DNA from: Roseomonas indoligenes
Lineage (GTDB): Bacteria > Pseudomonadota > Alphaproteobacteria > Acetobacterales > Acetobacteraceae
Reading direction: 5' to 3'
Assembly: GCF_017813365.1 (NCBI RefSeq)
Contig: NZ_JAGIZA010000003.1
Coordinates: forward strand, 310,001 to 374,000
Length of the DNA stretch: 64,000 nt
The position numbers were made by a program, and so were the translations under genes. The notes beneath the pieces are model-generated. The model saw only the letters and a program-made list of their open reading frames with translations. It ran no database searches and was not told where the DNA came from. Positions 62,350-64,000 of the stretch are shown in pieces (positions within the stretch are counted from its first letter, which is position 1; the number at the start of each line of letters is the position of its first letter).

Positions 62350-63284
62350 TGCGGGCGCTGCTGCTGGCCGCCGCGCTGCTGCTGCCGGGGGTGGCGCGGG
62401 CGGATCTCGCGGTGTTGCGGCCGTTGGCGGTGGTGGAGGATTCGGTGATCCGGCTCTCCGACCTGTTCGACGGGGCGGGGGCGAATGAGGGGCGCGTGGT
62501 CGGGCCGGCGCCGGCGCCGGGGCGACGGATCGTGGTGGAGTCGGCGCAGCTTCTGGCCATCGCGCGGGGAAGCGGCGTGGTGTGGCGACCGCTGACGGCG
62601 GCGGACACGGTGGTGGTGGAGCGTCCCGGGCGTGCCGTGCCACGGGACGAGGTGATGGACCTGCTGCGCGGCGTGCTCGGCCGGATGGGGTTGGATCCGC
62701 TCGCGGAGTTGGAGCTTCCGGGATTCCAGTCGCCGATGGTGCCGCTGGCGGCCTTCGTCCAGCTGGCGCTGGAGCAGACAGTGTTCGAGGCGGCGACGAA
62801 CCGGTTTGCTGGCACGCTGGTGGTGGTTGCGGAGGGGATGCCGACGCTGCGGGTGCGGCTGGCAGGGCGGGCGGTGTCGACGGCGGCGGTGGTGGTGGCG
62901 ACGCGGCGGCTGGGCTTGGGCGAGGTGGTGGCGCCCGGCGACCTGCGGCTGGTGCGGCAGCGGGTGGAGCGGGTGCGCGCGGGGCTGGCGAGCGATCCCG
63001 GGCAGGTGGTGGGCAAGGCGCTGCGCCGGCCGATGGGTGAGGGCGTGGGGTTCGCGCTGGCGGACCTCTCGGCGCCGCCGGTGATCGAGAAGAACGCGGT
63101 GGTGACGATGCTGGTGGAGGGTCCGGGAATGAGCATGAGCGCGCAGGGACGGGCCATGGCGCCGGCGGCGCGGGGCGAGACGGTGCCGGTGATGAACCTC
63201 TCCTCCCGCACCGTCGTGGAAGCCGAGGCGATCGGGCCGGGCCGGGTGCGCGTGGCCTTTGGCAGCGTGCCGGTGGGCCGCTGA
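62349..63284 (+). CDS. flgA: flagellar P-ring assembly chaperone FlgA
   Basis: 311 residues with a signal peptide (MRALLLAAALLLPGVARA). The C-terminal SAF-like domain starts near VVVATRRLGLGEVVAPGDLR, with VGKALRRPMGEGVGFALADL and the strand VRVAFGSVP at the end. Helps FlgI assemble the P ring in the periplasm. ATG 62349 shares one base with the flgG stop; GTG 62346 is an alternative. Confidence 0.95.
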   Translation: MRALLLAAALLLPGVARADLAVLRPLAVVEDSVIRLSDLFDGAGANEGRVVGPAPAPGRRIVVESAQLLAIARGSGVVWRPLTAADTVVVERPGRAVPRDEVMDLLRGVLGRMGLDPLAELELPGFQSPMVPLAAFVQLALEQTVFEAATNRFAGTLVVVAEGMPTLRVRLAGRAVSTAAVVVATRRLGLGEVVAPGDLRLVRQRVERVRAGLASDPGQVVGKALRRPMGEGVGFALADLSAPPVIEKNAVVTMLVEGPGMSMSAQGRAMAPAARGETVPVMNLSSRTVVEAEAIGPGRVRVAFGSVPVGR

Positions 63285-64000
63285 TGCGGGCCGTGGCGAA
63301 GGGCTCGGCGCTGCTGGCGGTGCTACTGCTGGCGGGGTGCGGGACGGCGGAGCGGCTGGCGCGGATCGGGCACGCGCCGGAGATGGCGCCGATCGCCGAT
63401 CCGACGCGGAATCCGGATTACCGGCCGATTTCGATGCCGATGCCGGCGCCGCAGGATTCGCGCAACCTGGTGGCGAACAGCCTGTGGCGGCCGGGGAGCC
63501 GGACCTTTCTGCGGGACCAGCGGGCGGCGGCGGTGGGCGATCTGATCACGGTGCTCGTCTCGATTAACGACAACGCGGCGCTGTCGAACAGCACGGGGCG
63601 GAGCCGCGACAACTCGGAGAACATGGGGATCCCGCGACTGCTGGGGCTGGACGCATCCTATGCGCGGTTCCTGCCGAACGGGATCGATCCGTCGAAGCTG
63701 CTTGAGGCGTCCTCGGCGAATTCCTCGGTCGGTAAGGGAGAGATCCGGCGGACGGAGGCGGTGACGATGCGCGTCGCGGCGACGGTGACGCAGGTGCTGC
63801 CGAACGGAAATCTCGTGGTGAGCGGGCGGCAGCAGGTGCGGGTGAACCAGGAGATGCGGGATCTGAGCATCGCGGGGATCATCCGGCCGCAGGACATTGC
63901 CAGCGACAACACCGTGCAGCACGACCGCCTTGCGGAGGCGAGGATCGCCTATGGCGGGCGGGGAACGGTGAGCGACGTGCAGGCGCCGCGCTACGGACAG
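63284..64000 (+). CDS. flgH: flagellar L-ring lipoprotein FlgH (cut by window edge)
   Basis: 239 residues before the right edge; the stop is beyond it. Lipobox LLAGC (Cys near residue 19), then SLWRPGSRTFLRDQRAAAVG, DLITVLVSINDNAALSNSTG and the closing GNLVVSGRQQVRVNQEMRDL, then RPQDIASDNTVQHDRLAEAR. All are FlgH features. Forms the L ring in the outer membrane. ATG 63284 shares one base with the flgA stop. Confidence 0.97.
   Translation, partial: MRAVAKGSALLAVLLLAGCGTAERLARIGHAPEMAPIADPTRNPDYRPISMPMPAPQDSRNLVANSLWRPGSRTFLRDQRAAAVGDLITVLVSINDNAALSNSTGRSRDNSENMGIPRLLGLDASYARFLPNGIDPSKLLEASSANSSVGKGEIRRTEAVTMRVAATVTQVLPNGNLVVSGRQQVRVNQEMRDLSIAGIIRPQDIASDNTVQHDRLAEARIAYGGRGTVSDVQAPRYGQ

Overview
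The window is about 70% GC with short, overlapping genes. It reads as chromosomal DNA of a flagellated alphaproteobacterium, most likely Rhodospirillales/Acetobacteraceae (Roseomonas-like). This placement rests on the gene content (hexameric-type citrate synthase, class I PHA synthase, a CckA-type hybrid kinase between flhB and recA), on an alphaproteobacterial LexA box (GTTC-N7-GTTC) upstream of recA, and on gene order. It is inference, because no database search was possible.

Layout. 1-3.9 kb: a DUF3833 lipoprotein, a SixA-type phosphatase, a thermonuclease-like exported protein and gltA with a strong terminator. 4.1-5.0 kb: an unrecognised gene and two identical tRNA-Arg(ACG) genes. 5.0-11.9 kb: a minus-strand run ffh-rpsP-rimM-trmD-rplS, a terminator hairpin, then leuC-leuD-leuB. 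11.9-14.7 kb: a gene-poor accessory stretch with two tiny ORFs, an XRE regulator, a PEP-CTERM protein and tRNA-Glu(TTC). 14.7-20.9 kb: a glycine-zipper lipoprotein, then aminotransferase-hom-glpX-recJ read on the minus strand. 20.9-28.4 kb: a lipoprotein divergent from phaC, two related lipoproteins, an OmpR/EnvZ-type two-component pair and an AlkA-type glycosylase. 28.7-33.2 kb: a circularly permuted ATP-grasp protein and its alpha-E partner, then an asparaginase and a class I glutamine amidotransferase. 33.3-36.7 kb: a catalase-like protein coupled to a YdeP-type molybdopterin oxidoreductase. 37.1-40.1 kb: alaS preceded by an array of small hairpins. 40.1-42.0 kb: a transposase-derived (DUF4096) protein and an AT-rich RelA/SpoT-domain gene that looks acquired. 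42.1-45.0 kb: an M20 amidohydrolase and a peptide-type ABC solute-binding protein.

45.2-64 kb is the flagellar and chemotaxis region. flgB-flgC-fliE-fliQ-fliR-flhB-cckA-like-recA lie on the minus strand. Divergent from flgB are a small ORF, fliO and fliP. Two tandem structured repeats and speD-speE interrupt the cluster. Then fliL-fliM-DUF6468-motE-cheY-cheZ-TPR protein lie on the minus strand, ending at a textbook terminator, and flgF-flgG-flgA-flgH run off the right edge. Together these supply rod, export gate, switch, stator-chaperone and signalling parts, with a CckA-like kinase that could tie motility to CtrA control.

The observations most worth following are: (i) two tandem ~100-nt palindromic elements after fliP with compensatory base changes; (ii) six mini-hairpins just upstream of alaS; (iii) the AT-rich RelA/SpoT-domain gene beside a DUF4096 remnant; (iv) a short CckA-like kinase with no membrane segment; and (v) a CheZ tail that resembles the FliM CheY-binding peptide.
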